DNA of 64,000 nt, taken from Lentisphaeria bacterium. GTDB lineage: Bacteria > Verrucomicrobiota > Lentisphaeria > Victivallales > UBA1829. This document shows positions 35,301-44,211 of this stretch, in pieces (positions within the stretch are counted from its first letter, which is position 1; every line of letters starts with the position of its first letter). The DNA is taken from positions 62,001 through 126,000 of the forward strand of contig JAFVTF010000082.1 in the NCBI GenBank assembly GCA_017503375.1, given 5' to 3'. The position numbers and the translations under genes were made by a program. Below the pieces are notes generated by a model, which was not told the origin of the DNA, searched no databases, and was given only the letters and a program-made list of their open reading frames with translations.

Positions 35301-35815
35301 AATATGTGTTCCTGATGAATGACAGACGGACTTTCGGGGATTATTTCGGTAAAAAATATAAATCTGTCTATGATGCAGGACTTCCCTTGACTGCAGAGAT
35401 CACTCTGAAATCAAGCGGGACTGTTTATGAATTCCCTGCAAAGAAAAAACATGTTCTGAAAACCGGAAAGCTTTCCCTTGATTTCAAGCCGGTGGAAGGA
35501 AAACTCCTGATCGTTTATCCTGATGCAGTCGGATCAGTGAAAATTGACACCGTTCCAACATTCCGGGCAGGGGAAAAAGCTGTTTTCAAGATTCATATTC
35601 TCTCTGAAAAACAGAAAAATTTACAGGGAATCCAGCCTGTTCGCGTGACGTTAACAGCGCCAGATGGAAGAAAGACAGAAGTCTTTACCTCTGCTGAAAA
35701 CGGCACAGCACTTTTCACATATCTGCCCGGCAGAAATGAACCGGCAGGAAAATGGAAACTTGAAGCGGAAGAATTGGCGTCCGGAATCAAAACCATTCAT
35801 GAATGGACCAAATAA
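32330..35815 (+). CDS. Large secreted beta-sandwich / TIM-barrel glycoside hydrolase-type protein
   Basis: 1161 residues from ATG 32330, where a typical signal peptide begins (MKMLYLAVLSLFTLAVSAQ) after GAGGTG; an upstream in-frame ATG at 32285 lies inside the pseudopilin gene. Two concanavalin-like beta-sandwich regions (about 20-170 and 180-340; ISLEFCRQDDKNGYKM, IHVRFNGVEILNAF) precede a barrel from about 450 (FNGITLSIYPKDDLQEL, HQMALGVHIPML, INRILLDSEIENF). LLDSEIEN near 575 could hold catalytic acids. Around 815-930 there is an amidotransferase-like fold as in beta-galactosidase trimerisation domains (LAKYDQLLLYRTSHLP, AAKGGNVLTEPDSP). The family is not one I can name; rhamnose-containing glycans are the likely target from context. 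Confidence 0.65.
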   Translation: MKMLYLAVLSLFTLAVSAQTGNIKTIQADVFPMTEFPAAYGYRVLTKGNDSAPKSWGLTVTRASFSGKPMITYRNQKGKFFSVQKELTPFQLNRITVCFDNGKATMYLNGEVIGESTTTIPPEENNYALKVGAYTNGAFKFPGKVTNVLVLDKVVVPAKIKPEETVTKHFSFLSTDVKKPIPFKVVNGNWKKSAWGFGEFSDNPDMKAFAVLDQVFPESFILTARVGTLDNAGNISLEFCRQDDKNGYKMLLQANSVQRAVYLYKKVNGVETLLNKVTSDKVKIPHTGNRFNPLTISIGRHEGMIHVRFNGVEILNAFDTTFKKGSVGLGVHERRAKFREVTVTSYSGYCVDNKPVAKPDQELILNTKSMRTVFFRDEKIVLNTEFINRESKEFPAEAVTFSFDGKKQSWNPGKIPALSSRSHEFIFDGKELCDGEYTVSVKSGKQTSDFKITLVTRPPEDLYTFYNWSDGKLDQMNANHFNGITLSIYPKDDLQELKQALAKRNDYAMKHQMALGVHIPMLSQVPAGGKDMTIVRKDGSRGRLNGRNEKAQAYLKKRVAEIMEFLKDYPAINRILLDSEIENFIELSYGKDDIARAKKELGFDPPMADTSDVELDGTKGRRVSLPASVKKKTPAVFPVNDKNYRFMLWYWERGAGDNLVRAMIAPIIRKFRPDIKIHHDPYRDVPLSSRMKGMDFPGTWYYIHPDAGETFMSVESQLSCCRAGNMPERFQLDPSLWLYSQRIGPARDIWAGVQPANLYLTALHLGFAAKPEMIQIFSLNYLMPDSKPQFREKHIRAEISNFAKNFVRPLWSATRKLDREQPKTALILSFGSQIFSSSHWGGYGCSDANTILNLFWKANIPTAIITEENIRQGELAKYDQLLLYRTSHLPQDVFDKIKDYAAKGGNVLTEPDSPWAKLIPSTIKFPIKTEKMTNSTYYHVTRKGGYTSDIVYAEQQKYAKELRKFRKDGVSFADSNSTELYIRTLQKDNCKYVFLMNDRRTFGDYFGKKYKSVYDAGLPLTAEITLKSSGTVYEFPAKKKHVLKTGKLSLDFKPVEGKLLIVYPDAVGSVKIDTVPTFRAGEKAVFKIHILSEKQKNLQGIQPVRVTLTAPDGRKTEVFTSAENGTALFTYLPGRNEPAGKWKLEAEELASGIKTIHEWTK

Positions 35816-35839
35816 ATCCTCGTATTATGATACGCTTAC

Positions 35840-35874
35840 CGGGACTGTTTTCGCAACAGCCCCGATTTTTTTTT
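35840..35874 (+). terminator. Rho-independent terminator of the rhaA operon
   Basis: CGGGACTGTT (35840-35849) pairs with AACAG-CCCCG (35855-35864) apart from one mismatch, followed by nine T residues. It lies 24 nt after the stop codon. Confidence 0.85.
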
Positions 35875-35896
35875 GCTCATCACGGTAATTTCTGTC

Positions 35897-36080
35897 GAGG
35901 TAATTTCAAAAATCCGGCAAAATTTGGCTGAAAAGAGATTGCTGATGAGATGGAAATGGTAGTTTGAGTGTGGCTTTCCATCCTCCTTCGTTAAAACTCC
36001 GGAGGACAAGCCGAAAACGCTCCATTTTCAGATCTCTGCAAGAATTTTCAGACATTTTTGAAGACTTTTGAAATTGCCTC
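35897..36080 (-). repeat. Short inverted-repeat element, family B, copy 2 (MITE-like)
   Basis: 184 bp, ends GAGGTAATTTCAAAAATCC and (right, reverse complement) GAGGCAATTTCAAAAGTC. It is an inverted copy of 15154-15317 with only a few substitutions and an additional block of about 20 bp (around 36030-36050). TGTC follows the right end and precedes the left end (35893-35896, 36081-36084), a possible target duplication. With the terminator before it and the promoter after it, it explains the 394-bp gap 35816-36209. Confidence 0.9.
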
Positions 36081-36106
36081 TGTCGACAAAAATAAATCAT
36101 TGGAAT

Positions 36107-36135
36107 TTGTATTTTACTGAAAAACGTGCTATATT
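36107..36135 (+). promoter_or_regulatory. Promoter of the DUF4838 operon
   Basis: TTGTAT (36107-36112), 17 bp, TATATT (36130-36135). It begins 26 bp after the family B repeat. Confidence 0.55.
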
Positions 36136-36209
36136 TCATGACACAGTTTCCGTAACTGTCAAATGATCAAAAACAAATGAGAAAAAAATATTACAAGGAG
36201 TTGTCCAAC

Positions 36210-39200
36210 ATGATGAAAGCGATCCTTTCGATCGTCCTTCTGAATCTCTTCTTTCTGCTCTCAGCGGTAGAAGAACTGGTTTTGATTCAGAAAGGAAAAC
36301 CGTGCTGCGAAATTATTGTGGGAGATAAACCGGTACGTTCCGCACAGTTTGCCGCAATGGAACTGCAGTATGCTCTGAAAAAAATTGCATCTGCAACAGT
36401 GGAAATCCGTTCCACACCATCCGGAAAACAGAACGTTCTGATTTATATCGGTCAGTCCTCTGAAAGCCGCAAGAAAGGATTCCCCAACAAGGAACTGAAG
36501 AAAGAATATTATCTTGTGGATTACAACGGAAACGATATCTTTCTTATGGGGAACGACAATGAAGATTACGGGAAAGTCGATTATGCCAACTGGCTCACCT
36601 TTCCGAAACGGGATTATTATTACCGTTCCACAACCTACGCCGTTTATGACTTCATCGAAGATGCACTGAATGTCCGCTATTACGGTCCCGGTGACATTGG
36701 AATGACCTTCACCCAGCGGGATACTGTCACAGTGAAACCGTTCCGCCGTTACCGTGCGCCTGATTTTGATGCATTCCGTTCCATTGCCAATTATAAAATC
36801 GAAAAGGGAATGAAGCGCGACTTTGAAATCATGTTCCTGCGCTGGAGATTGAATACGATGTACGGAATCGCCAACCACAGTACCTGGGGAATCTTCTTCC
36901 GGTACTGGGGCAAAGCAAAATCCAAAGATAAGGCAGTTCTGTTCAAGGAAAAACGGCATGAACTGTTCGCTCAGGGATATAAAGGACGTCTTGCAGCAGT
37001 CATCGGAAAAGAATATCCGGATGACCTTGATCTTCCGCCACAGCTCTGTCTGACTCAGAAAGGGACTTTGGATTATTTCATCTGGGAAGCCACTGAATCG
37101 CTCAAAGGAGTCCGTGTTCCCGGAAGTTACGGCTGGCGTCCGAGAATGAAAGATCAGCCCTATTACTACATCTTTCAGGAAGATGACAATAACTATTTCT
37201 GCAAATGCGCCACCTGTCAGGCGTATCTCAAAAAGAAACCGTATGTGGAACTCCGCTATGAATTCATCAACCGTCTTGCTGAAGCGATTTCAAAGAAAGA
37301 TCCCAATGCGGGGATCACCACTCTCTGTTACAGCGGCGGCGGAACATATCCGGACATAAAACTGCATCCTTCCGTAGCAATCCAAATCTGTTTGAGTCTG
37401 CAGTCATACTACCACCCCGGAATCTATGCGCGTCAGCATGAACTTTACAAGACCTGGGTCAAAAAAGAGATCAAAAACCGTCCGCTGATGGTTTATACTT
37501 ACATGCTGAACCCGGCTGCAGAGGCAACGACACTTTACCGTTATAATAAGTTTTTCCCGTTCCTCTATCCCTGGAAAACAGCGGAATATTTCAAAGAGTT
37601 TGCACAGGATGGAATCAAAGGATGGTTCGGGGAAATCAACCTTCAGCAGCACATGCTGGAATGTTATCTTGCCACACGGATCACTTACGATGCTTCTGTA
37701 AATACAGATGAAATCATCGAAGATTACTTCCGCAGCTACTACGGCAAGGCAGGTCCCGCAATGAAGAAATTCTATACCCAGCTGGAAAAGATCTGCTGGA
37801 ACCCCGCAAATATGAGCGAATCCTCCCGTAACAAAGTGATCAAAGGTTCTTATATTTACGGCTATCATACCGAACGCCGGAACTGGCATTACGGCACTCC
37901 GGAACGGATGAAGATGTTCCAGGGATATGTGGAAGAAGCCTTGAAAGCCGCCTCCACACCCATGGAACGCGCCAGAGTGGAACGCTTCAATAATCAGATA
38001 TGGAAACAGGCTATGGAGGGGCGTAAAGAGTTTGAACGCCGGGAAATGAACCGGAACAAACCCATCTCCCAGACTTTGACAAAACGGATTCCTTCCTGTA
38101 ACGGAGATCTTTCCAAAGTTCCCTTTGACCAGGCTGCTCCTTTGCAGGAATGGCGGACACTGGATGGCGGAAACGTCAATTGGAAACCGGATATCCGCAT
38201 GCTGTCAGATGACAAATATCTTTATATCCGCTATGTGGAAAAGAATACAACTGCTCTGAAAAATTCAGAACGGACACCTTTCTGGGAAAATAGTATGGAA
38301 ATTTTCCTTGCCAAACGGGCAGGTTCCGATTACTTCCAGATCGCTGCTGCTCCCTCCGGAAAATGTGAGATCAATGTAAGAACCGTGGTCAACGGCTCCC
38401 GCAGAAATGAATCTGTAAAACCCGGTCTGATCAAGATCGAAAATACCCGGAATGGAGATCAGTGGACCGTCAGGGTTTGTGTTCCTTACGGTGCTATTCC
38501 CGGATTCGGTCCGGCAGTGAAAGCCGGAGAAAGTATCTGCGGTAATATTTACAGAACAGATTACAGGAGACTTGTCAGTTTGAATGCTTATTCCTGGAGT
38601 CCGATCTATACAAACGATTACCACGAAGGTATGTTGAAACCCGGTTTGATTTTCATCTCCGGTGAAACAAAAAAGGAAACGGTCGATGTGAATGGTTCTT
38701 TCCGTGTATTGCCCGGAGAAACACTCCCGGAACATTGGAGAGAATTGAAAAAGAAAGAGGAGAAAAATTCTCTTTCTGTCAAAGACGGAATCGTGGATTT
38801 CGGGAAAAACGCAGAGGATTTGAAGCGGTACAGATATCTTCTCCACAAGAAAATGTATTCCTGTCAGGAAGGCGATAAAGTGATTGTCCGCTATGCGGTC
38901 AAAGGAAAAGGACTTTTTGCTCCCGGAATGTATTTCTACTACAACGAAGCAATGGGATATTCTTTCCTGGAACACAAACGCACAAACCTGAATTCTCCGG
39001 ATAAATTCGTGGAAATGGAAACAGCTTTCATTGCAAAAAGCCGTCCGGGAAAGATTCCTGCAAAATTCATGCCCATGTTCTATGCTTTCCCCGGCACAAA
39101 ACTGGAATTGAAAAATGTAACTGTCTCTGTGGAACCCCCTGCCGCAGCAAAAGTTGAAACAAAGAAAGAAACGGACACGAAAAAAGAAATCGTTGAAGTA

Positions 39201-39656
39201 AACGGTTCTTTCCGCGTTCTGTCCGGGAAAAAGCTCCCGGATCAGTGGAAAGAGTTGAAAAAGAAAGAGGAAAAAGAATCACTTTCCGCAAAAGACGGAA
39301 TCGTGGATTTCGGGAAAAACGCAGAGGATCTGAAGCGGTACAGATACCTTTTGCAGACAAAGCGGTTCCCGTGCAAAGACGGTGATACTGTCACTGTCCG
39401 TTACTCTGTCAAAGGAAAAGGTCTCTTTGCTCCCGGAATGTATTTCTACTATGACAATGTACAGGGCCGTTATATTCTGGAACACAAACGCACAACCTTG
39501 AATTCCCCGGATAAATTCACCGATATGGAAATCGTATTCCCTGTGAAAAACAGTCCGGGAAAGAAATTTGAAAGATTTGTCCCCATGTTTTATGCCTTCC
39601 CCGGCACAAAACTGGAATTGAAAAACGTAACTGTAACAATCGAACACGCAAAGTGA
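36210..39656 (+). CDS. Secreted DUF4838-type glycoside hydrolase-like protein with duplicated C-terminal module
   Basis: 1148 residues from ATG 36210 (AAGGAG 9 nt upstream); the start gives a signal peptide MMKAILSIVLLNLFFLLSA. Residues about 25-130 form a GH20/GH67-like N-terminal domain (RSAQFAAMELQYALKKI). The barrel region (about 190-600) matches DUF4838-type proteins; YFCKCATCQAYL near 330 holds a CxxC pair. Residues about 623-820 look like a CBM9-type module (MEIFLAKRAG). Then come two ~150-residue modules, 824-978 and 993-1148, that are near-duplicates down to DNA level, joined by a Lys/Glu/Thr linker. These probably bind sugar. The next gene, a pseudopilin, starts 9 nt after the stop. 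Confidence 0.75.
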   Translation: MMKAILSIVLLNLFFLLSAVEELVLIQKGKPCCEIIVGDKPVRSAQFAAMELQYALKKIASATVEIRSTPSGKQNVLIYIGQSSESRKKGFPNKELKKEYYLVDYNGNDIFLMGNDNEDYGKVDYANWLTFPKRDYYYRSTTYAVYDFIEDALNVRYYGPGDIGMTFTQRDTVTVKPFRRYRAPDFDAFRSIANYKIEKGMKRDFEIMFLRWRLNTMYGIANHSTWGIFFRYWGKAKSKDKAVLFKEKRHELFAQGYKGRLAAVIGKEYPDDLDLPPQLCLTQKGTLDYFIWEATESLKGVRVPGSYGWRPRMKDQPYYYIFQEDDNNYFCKCATCQAYLKKKPYVELRYEFINRLAEAISKKDPNAGITTLCYSGGGTYPDIKLHPSVAIQICLSLQSYYHPGIYARQHELYKTWVKKEIKNRPLMVYTYMLNPAAEATTLYRYNKFFPFLYPWKTAEYFKEFAQDGIKGWFGEINLQQHMLECYLATRITYDASVNTDEIIEDYFRSYYGKAGPAMKKFYTQLEKICWNPANMSESSRNKVIKGSYIYGYHTERRNWHYGTPERMKMFQGYVEEALKAASTPMERARVERFNNQIWKQAMEGRKEFERREMNRNKPISQTLTKRIPSCNGDLSKVPFDQAAPLQEWRTLDGGNVNWKPDIRMLSDDKYLYIRYVEKNTTALKNSERTPFWENSMEIFLAKRAGSDYFQIAAAPSGKCEINVRTVVNGSRRNESVKPGLIKIENTRNGDQWTVRVCVPYGAIPGFGPAVKAGESICGNIYRTDYRRLVSLNAYSWSPIYTNDYHEGMLKPGLIFISGETKKETVDVNGSFRVLPGETLPEHWRELKKKEEKNSLSVKDGIVDFGKNAEDLKRYRYLLHKKMYSCQEGDKVIVRYAVKGKGLFAPGMYFYYNEAMGYSFLEHKRTNLNSPDKFVEMETAFIAKSRPGKIPAKFMPMFYAFPGTKLELKNVTVSVEPPAAAKVETKKETDTKKEIVEVNGSFRVLSGKKLPDQWKELKKKEEKESLSAKDGIVDFGKNAEDLKRYRYLLQTKRFPCKDGDTVTVRYSVKGKGLFAPGMYFYYDNVQGRYILEHKRTTLNSPDKFTDMEIVFPVKNSPGKKFERFVPMFYAFPGTKLELKNVTVTIEHAK

Positions 39657-39665
39657 AAGGTTTTT

Positions 39666-40379
39666 ATGAAAATGAACTCTCGCAAAACAAATTTCACCCT
39701 TATTGAGCTTCTTGTTGTGATTGCGATCATCGCAATTCTTGCAGGTATGCTGCTCCCCGCATTGAACAGATCTCTGATCTCAGCCAGAAAAACATCCTGT
39801 GCCGGAAATCTCAAGCAGTTGAATCTGGCAGCAATGATGTATGTCAAAGATTTCAATGAATATCTGCCAAACAATCTTTCTCCATATTATCATGAAAGAA
39901 TCATGACATATCTGGGAAGTACGAAAGTATTAACGGAGTGCAGAACCGTGAATGCTCCCGAAAGCTACGATCACGGAGCCTGGGGTGGAGATCATGGAAC
40001 TTATAATATGTCTTACGGTGCTTCGCTCTATTCATTGAATTTGCATGCGACAGTGCATAAAAAAATAAGCAATGTCACCCGTCCGGGGCAGAAAATTATT
40101 TTCGGTGACAGCCAGACATACAAACAGTCCGGAGCGACTTCCGGTCAGTCAAATAATGCTGCAATCATTACTTACACCGGACAATATTCTCCGGACTTCC
40201 GTCATGGAGATTCTGCAAACTTTGTTTTCTTCGATGGACATGTAAGAAACCTGCGTAAAATTTTAAGTACAGAAAAACAGGGATATTGGTATTTCTGGGC
40301 GCATTTTATCGGAATATCAGAAATTTTCAGCAACACCAATTCCGGATATTATGACCAATTTTTGATCAGCGGACTTTGA
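39666..40379 (+). CDS. Pseudopilin-like protein with type IV prepilin N-terminus
   Basis: 237 residues. MKMNSRKTN leads to [18 protein letters not shown] with the peptidase site and Glu5. The body has [23 protein letters not shown] and the C-terminal [13 protein letters not shown] signature. Its middle region ([14 protein letters not shown]) matches the style of the protein at 54109 ([15 protein letters not shown]). It lies 9 nt after the DUF4838 gene and 37 nt before the GH20-like gene in the same direction, so it is the middle gene of the operon. Role as pseudopilin for enzyme export is inferred. Confidence 0.85.
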   Translation: MKMNSRKTNFTLIELLVVIAIIAILAGMLLPALNRSLISARKTSCAGNLKQLNLAAMMYVKDFNEYLPNNLSPYYHERIMTYLGSTKVLTECRTVNAPESYDHGAWGGDHGTYNMSYGASLYSLNLHATVHKKISNVTRPGQKIIFGDSQTYKQSGATSGQSNNAAIITYTGQYSPDFRHGDSANFVFFDGHVRNLRKILSTEKQGYWYFWAHFIGISEIFSNTNSGYYDQFLISGL

Positions 40380-40416
40380 TTTTTTGCAAACATGATTTAA
40401 GTATCGGAAAGTTCTT

Positions 40417-43014
40417 ATGACAGATATTATCACCCCCATTCCGCTTCCCGCTCAGGATAACTGGCAATTTGTGGAAGAATTGAAAAAGGCAGAGAAACGC
40501 TCTTTTGCCATTGCAGGAAAGAGTGTGAAAAATCCGGTATCTCTTGCCAATGGCGTAAAAGTCATTGAAGATGCTGCCGATGAAAAGGGGACTCTCCGGA
40601 CCGCTTATGAAGATTTGAATTCCTTTTTCAAGGAAGTGGGGATTCCGGCCGGAGATTATCCGATCATCACCCGGATCAAAGATTGCGGACCATACGATTC
40701 CTTTGAGATTGAAATTACCGCAGAACAGTGCATTATTTACGGTTCAAGCCTTGAAGGGATCCGGCGCGGAATCTGTTATCTTGAAGATTTGATTCTGGGC
40801 AACGGTGAAGCGGTTTTGGAAGCCGGAACTGTCCGTAAAAAGGCTTGGGTGAAACAACGTATCTCCCGCTGCTTCTTCGGTCCGATCCGGCGTCCGCCTC
40901 ACAACCGGGATGAACTTCTGGATGAATATGATTATTATCCGGATGCTTATCTGAATCGGCTGGCCCACGAAGGGATCAACGGTTTGTGGCTCACGGTCAC
41001 ATTCAAAGATCTCTGCCGGACATCTTTTGCTCCTGATTATGGGAAAGATGCTCCCAAACGGCTGGCAAAGTTGCGCCGTACAGCGGAACAGTGTCTGCGT
41101 TACGGAATCAAAACCTATATTTTCACCATTGAGCCGTGCAGCTGGGATGCCAATGATCCCATCATAAAAAATTTCCCGGAACTTGCCGGAGCAAAACTTC
41201 CGGGAGGTCGTTTCTGTTTCTGTCCGACTTCAGAAACTGCCCGGAGATATCTTTATGAATCCGTGAATTATATTTTTTCCGCAGTTCCGGAACTGGGTGG
41301 GATGATCAACATTTCCATTGGAGAACGCAGCACAACCTGTCTGAGTTCCATCCACTCTGAGATAGAATGGTCAAAAGAGGAAGGAACGGAAGTAAAGTGT
41401 CCGCGCTGCGGTCATCTGCCCCATAATGAGATCATTTTCAATTCCGTCTCTGCCATGACAGCTGGGATGCGTGCAGCCTCTTCCGAAGCGGAATTCATCA
41501 GCTGGAATTATATTCCAAATGCCTTTGAACAGCAGGATTGGGCTTATACATTAAGCAAAATGCCGGAAGGCGCCACTCCCATGTGGAACTTTGAATCCGG
41601 CGGAACGGAAGAACAGCTCGGCAAGAAACGTATTGGCGGGGATTACTGGCTTTCTTACGTGGGCCCTTCTGAACGGTTTATCCGTTTTGCGGAACAGTGT
41701 CCGGAAGGTGTCAAACCCGGAGCAAAACTGCAGGTCGGCTGTTCCCATGAACTTGCCACTGTGCCATACGTTCCGGTCCCGGGATTGCTTTACCGGAAGT
41801 ATCGGGAAATGTATAAACTCGGTGTTGATACGGTCATGCAGTGCTGGTATTTCGGGAATTATCCCGGAATCATGAACAAAGCTGCCGGATTATTGAGTTT
41901 TGAAGACTTTTCTTCTGATGAATATGCCTTTTTATCGGAACTCCTGCGGCCGGAATGGGGAAAATATACTGATACCGTCGCAGAAGTTTATCAGAAATGC
42001 AGCGAAGCGTACAGCAATTATCCTCTTTCAAATATGATTCAGTATTACGGACCGTTCCACGATGGCGTTGTCTGGCCCCTTTACTGCAACGAACAGAATC
42101 TGCCTCTTGCGCCCACCTGGCAGACAAACTATCCTGTCAGCGGAGATACCATCGGTGAAGCTCTGGAAAACCATACTCTGGAAGAAGTCACCGAACTTTC
42201 CCGCCGTTTGAGTTCCGGATGGAGTGACGCTGTTGCAAAACTGCTGTCATTGAAACAGGTATTTTCTCCTTATCCGGAACGGCTCCGGGATATTGACTTG
42301 CTTCATGTGCTTGAACTGCATTTTATTGCCGGATATGATATCTTCCAATTTTACAGTGAACGGAGTAAAAATTGCGGAGTAACACCCCTGATGCGGGAAA
42401 TTCTTCAGCGTCAGATCAAAGTTTCACGAGAAGTTGCGGAACTCTGCCGGAAAGATTCCCGTATCGGTTTCCATTCCGAAGCGGAAAACTATAAGTATTT
42501 CCCGGAAAAGCTCGAAGCAAGAGCTCTTATGCTGAAACAGGAACTCATTTCACCTGAGCCGGAATGTTCCACTCTTGTTCCTGCCGGAGACGGAAGAACA
42601 GAACATAAAGCAGACGGTTTCAGCTGGCATTTGGAATATGAAGAAAATGATCTTCTGATAGAGGTCGATCTTTACGGAAAATCAGATTCCGATCAAATCA
42701 TGGTAACGCTGCGGGAAAACTGTTATGTGCCGCTGATGCTTCTGGATCTCAGCAGGAAAGGATCATTCTTCCCGAATTTTATCGGAAGTTCTTTCAAGAT
42801 AACAGATATCAGCGAAGATCACTGGCATATCTCATTCCGGGTTCCTTACAAGCTCTTCACTTCCGATCCGAACTGCTTCCGAATCGCTTTCGGGCGTTAC
42901 CGGCATCTTAACGGAAAAACGGAAGTCAGCTGTGATCCGGTCAATTCTGCTGCCGGTTACCGTCTGTGGCTCGGCGTATATCAGCCGCAGTATATGTACC
43001 GGATCAGCAGATAA
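40417..43014 (+). CDS. GH20-like glycoside hydrolase-type protein (paralogue of 7873-10359)
   Basis: 865 residues, no signal peptide. It shares the full plan of the protein at 7873-10359: N-terminal domain ending EGIRRGICYLEDL, barrel entry RISRCFFGPIRRPPHNRDEL and LNRLAHEGINGLWLTV, a CPRCGHLPHNE block near residue 326 after GGMINISIGERSTTC, a KLQVGCSHELATVPYVPVPG strand, VMQCWYFGNYPGIMNKAAG, and a C-terminal beta-sandwich. The retained GLWL/SIGE positions suggest an active enzyme. Being cytoplasmic, it would act on oligosaccharides released by the secreted DUF4838 protein. Exact specificity is not visible. Confidence 0.62.
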   Translation: MTDIITPIPLPAQDNWQFVEELKKAEKRSFAIAGKSVKNPVSLANGVKVIEDAADEKGTLRTAYEDLNSFFKEVGIPAGDYPIITRIKDCGPYDSFEIEITAEQCIIYGSSLEGIRRGICYLEDLILGNGEAVLEAGTVRKKAWVKQRISRCFFGPIRRPPHNRDELLDEYDYYPDAYLNRLAHEGINGLWLTVTFKDLCRTSFAPDYGKDAPKRLAKLRRTAEQCLRYGIKTYIFTIEPCSWDANDPIIKNFPELAGAKLPGGRFCFCPTSETARRYLYESVNYIFSAVPELGGMINISIGERSTTCLSSIHSEIEWSKEEGTEVKCPRCGHLPHNEIIFNSVSAMTAGMRAASSEAEFISWNYIPNAFEQQDWAYTLSKMPEGATPMWNFESGGTEEQLGKKRIGGDYWLSYVGPSERFIRFAEQCPEGVKPGAKLQVGCSHELATVPYVPVPGLLYRKYREMYKLGVDTVMQCWYFGNYPGIMNKAAGLLSFEDFSSDEYAFLSELLRPEWGKYTDTVAEVYQKCSEAYSNYPLSNMIQYYGPFHDGVVWPLYCNEQNLPLAPTWQTNYPVSGDTIGEALENHTLEEVTELSRRLSSGWSDAVAKLLSLKQVFSPYPERLRDIDLLHVLELHFIAGYDIFQFYSERSKNCGVTPLMREILQRQIKVSREVAELCRKDSRIGFHSEAENYKYFPEKLEARALMLKQELISPEPECSTLVPAGDGRTEHKADGFSWHLEYEENDLLIEVDLYGKSDSDQIMVTLRENCYVPLMLLDLSRKGSFFPNFIGSSFKITDISEDHWHISFRVPYKLFTSDPNCFRIAFGRYRHLNGKTEVSCDPVNSAAGYRLWLGVYQPQYMYRISR

Positions 43015-43041
43015 ATCTCTGCGTCAGTTCTGTTTCTCTTT

Positions 43042-43079
43042 AAAAAAAACACAAGACCGCTATTCAGCAGCCTTGTGTT
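43042..43079 (-). terminator. Rho-independent terminator of the kdgK operon
   Basis: On the minus strand ACACAAG (43078-43072) pairs with CTTGTGT (43055-43049), followed by a run of T (43049-43042). It also serves as the boundary with the converging GH20-like gene. Confidence 0.8.
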
Positions 43080-43101
43080 TGAAAGATCTTTTTCAGATTA
43101 A

Positions 43102-44199
43102 TTACCGGTCAACACGGGCACTGCCGCCGCCAACCAGCTTTTCAACTTCTTTCAAAGTTGCCATACTGGTATCGCCGGGGGTGGTCATTGCCAATGCACC
43201 GTGTGCAGCACCGAAGTTCACTGCAACTTCCGGATCATCCTTTTCCATGAGTCCGTAAATCAAACCGGATGCGAAGCTGTCGCCGCCGCCGACACGGTCA
43301 TAGATTTCAAGTCCGTCACGCTGAGCTGCTTTGTAGAATTCGCCGTTTGTCCAGAGAATGGCACTCCAATCGTTGACGGTTGCGGTCTTCACTGTTCTCA
43401 GTGTGGTTCCGACAGCCTTGAAGTTGGGATATTTTGCAACAGCTGTCTTGATCATGTTCTTGAATCCGTCAATGGGAAGAACGGTCAGATTCTTGTCAGC
43501 TCCGGCAACTTCCAGACCGAGACATGCGGTGAAGTCTTCTTCGTTTCCGATCATGACGTCAACATATTTCGCGATTTCGCAGTTGACTTCGCGGGCACGT
43601 TCGATACCGCCGATTCCCTTCCAGAGAGAAGCACGGTAGTTCAGGTCATAACTGGTGATGGTACCATATTTTTTAGCTGCTTTAAGAGCTTCAATGGCAA
43701 CTTCCGGAGTGGTATCGGAAAGAGCAGCAAAGATTCCGCCTGTATGGAACCAGCGGGAACCGAGTGTTCCGAAAATGTAATCCCAGTCGATGTCACCTTT
43801 TTTGAGCTGGGAGACAGCAGTATTTCCACGGTCGGCGCAGCTGAGAGCTCCGCGGACACCGAATCCTTTTTCCACAAAGTTCAAACCGTTGCGGACATTT
43901 CTTCCGATTCCGTCATAGGAAACCCAGCGGATCAGAGAGGTGTCAACACCGCCCTGAAGAATGAAATCTTCAACCAGGCGTCCAACCGGGTTATCAGCAA
44001 AAGCGGTGACAACACCGGCACGTTTGCCGAAGCAGCGGCGCATACCGCGTGCCACATTGTATTCCCCGCCGCCTTCCCAGACGCGGAATTCACGGGAAGT
44101 GTGGATTCTGGAATCACCGGGATCAAGACGGAGCATGATTTCTCCGAGAGAGATAATATCGTATTTGCAATCTTCAGGTTTTCTTGTTTCGATAATCAT
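43102..44199 (-). CDS. kdgK: PfkB family sugar kinase, probable 2-keto-3-deoxygluconate kinase
   Basis: 365 residues. PfkB signs: LGEIMLRLDPGD at the start, a GGGEYNVARGMRRCFG substrate block, SYDLNYRASLWKG with the DxNxR motif, and GLEIYDRVGGGDSFASGLIYGL near 305 with the catalytic aspartate of GGGDS. The product would be 2-keto-3-deoxy-6-phosphogluconate, cleaved by the aldolase encoded 12 nt upstream. The pairing with eda is the main argument for KDG as substrate. It completes hexuronate breakdown, consistent with lyase genes elsewhere in the window. Confidence 0.9.
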   Translation of the reverse strand: MIIETRKPEDCKYDIISLGEIMLRLDPGDSRIHTSREFRVWEGGGEYNVARGMRRCFGKRAGVVTAFADNPVGRLVEDFILQGGVDTSLIRWVSYDGIGRNVRNGLNFVEKGFGVRGALSCADRGNTAVSQLKKGDIDWDYIFGTLGSRWFHTGGIFAALSDTTPEVAIEALKAAKKYGTITSYDLNYRASLWKGIGGIERAREVNCEIAKYVDVMIGNEEDFTACLGLEVAGADKNLTVLPIDGFKNMIKTAVAKYPNFKAVGTTLRTVKTATVNDWSAILWTNGEFYKAAQRDGLEIYDRVGGGDSFASGLIYGLMEKDDPEVAVNFGAAHGALAMTTPGDTSMATLKEVEKLVGGGSARVDR

Positions 44200-44211
44200 T
44201 TGAATGACTCC

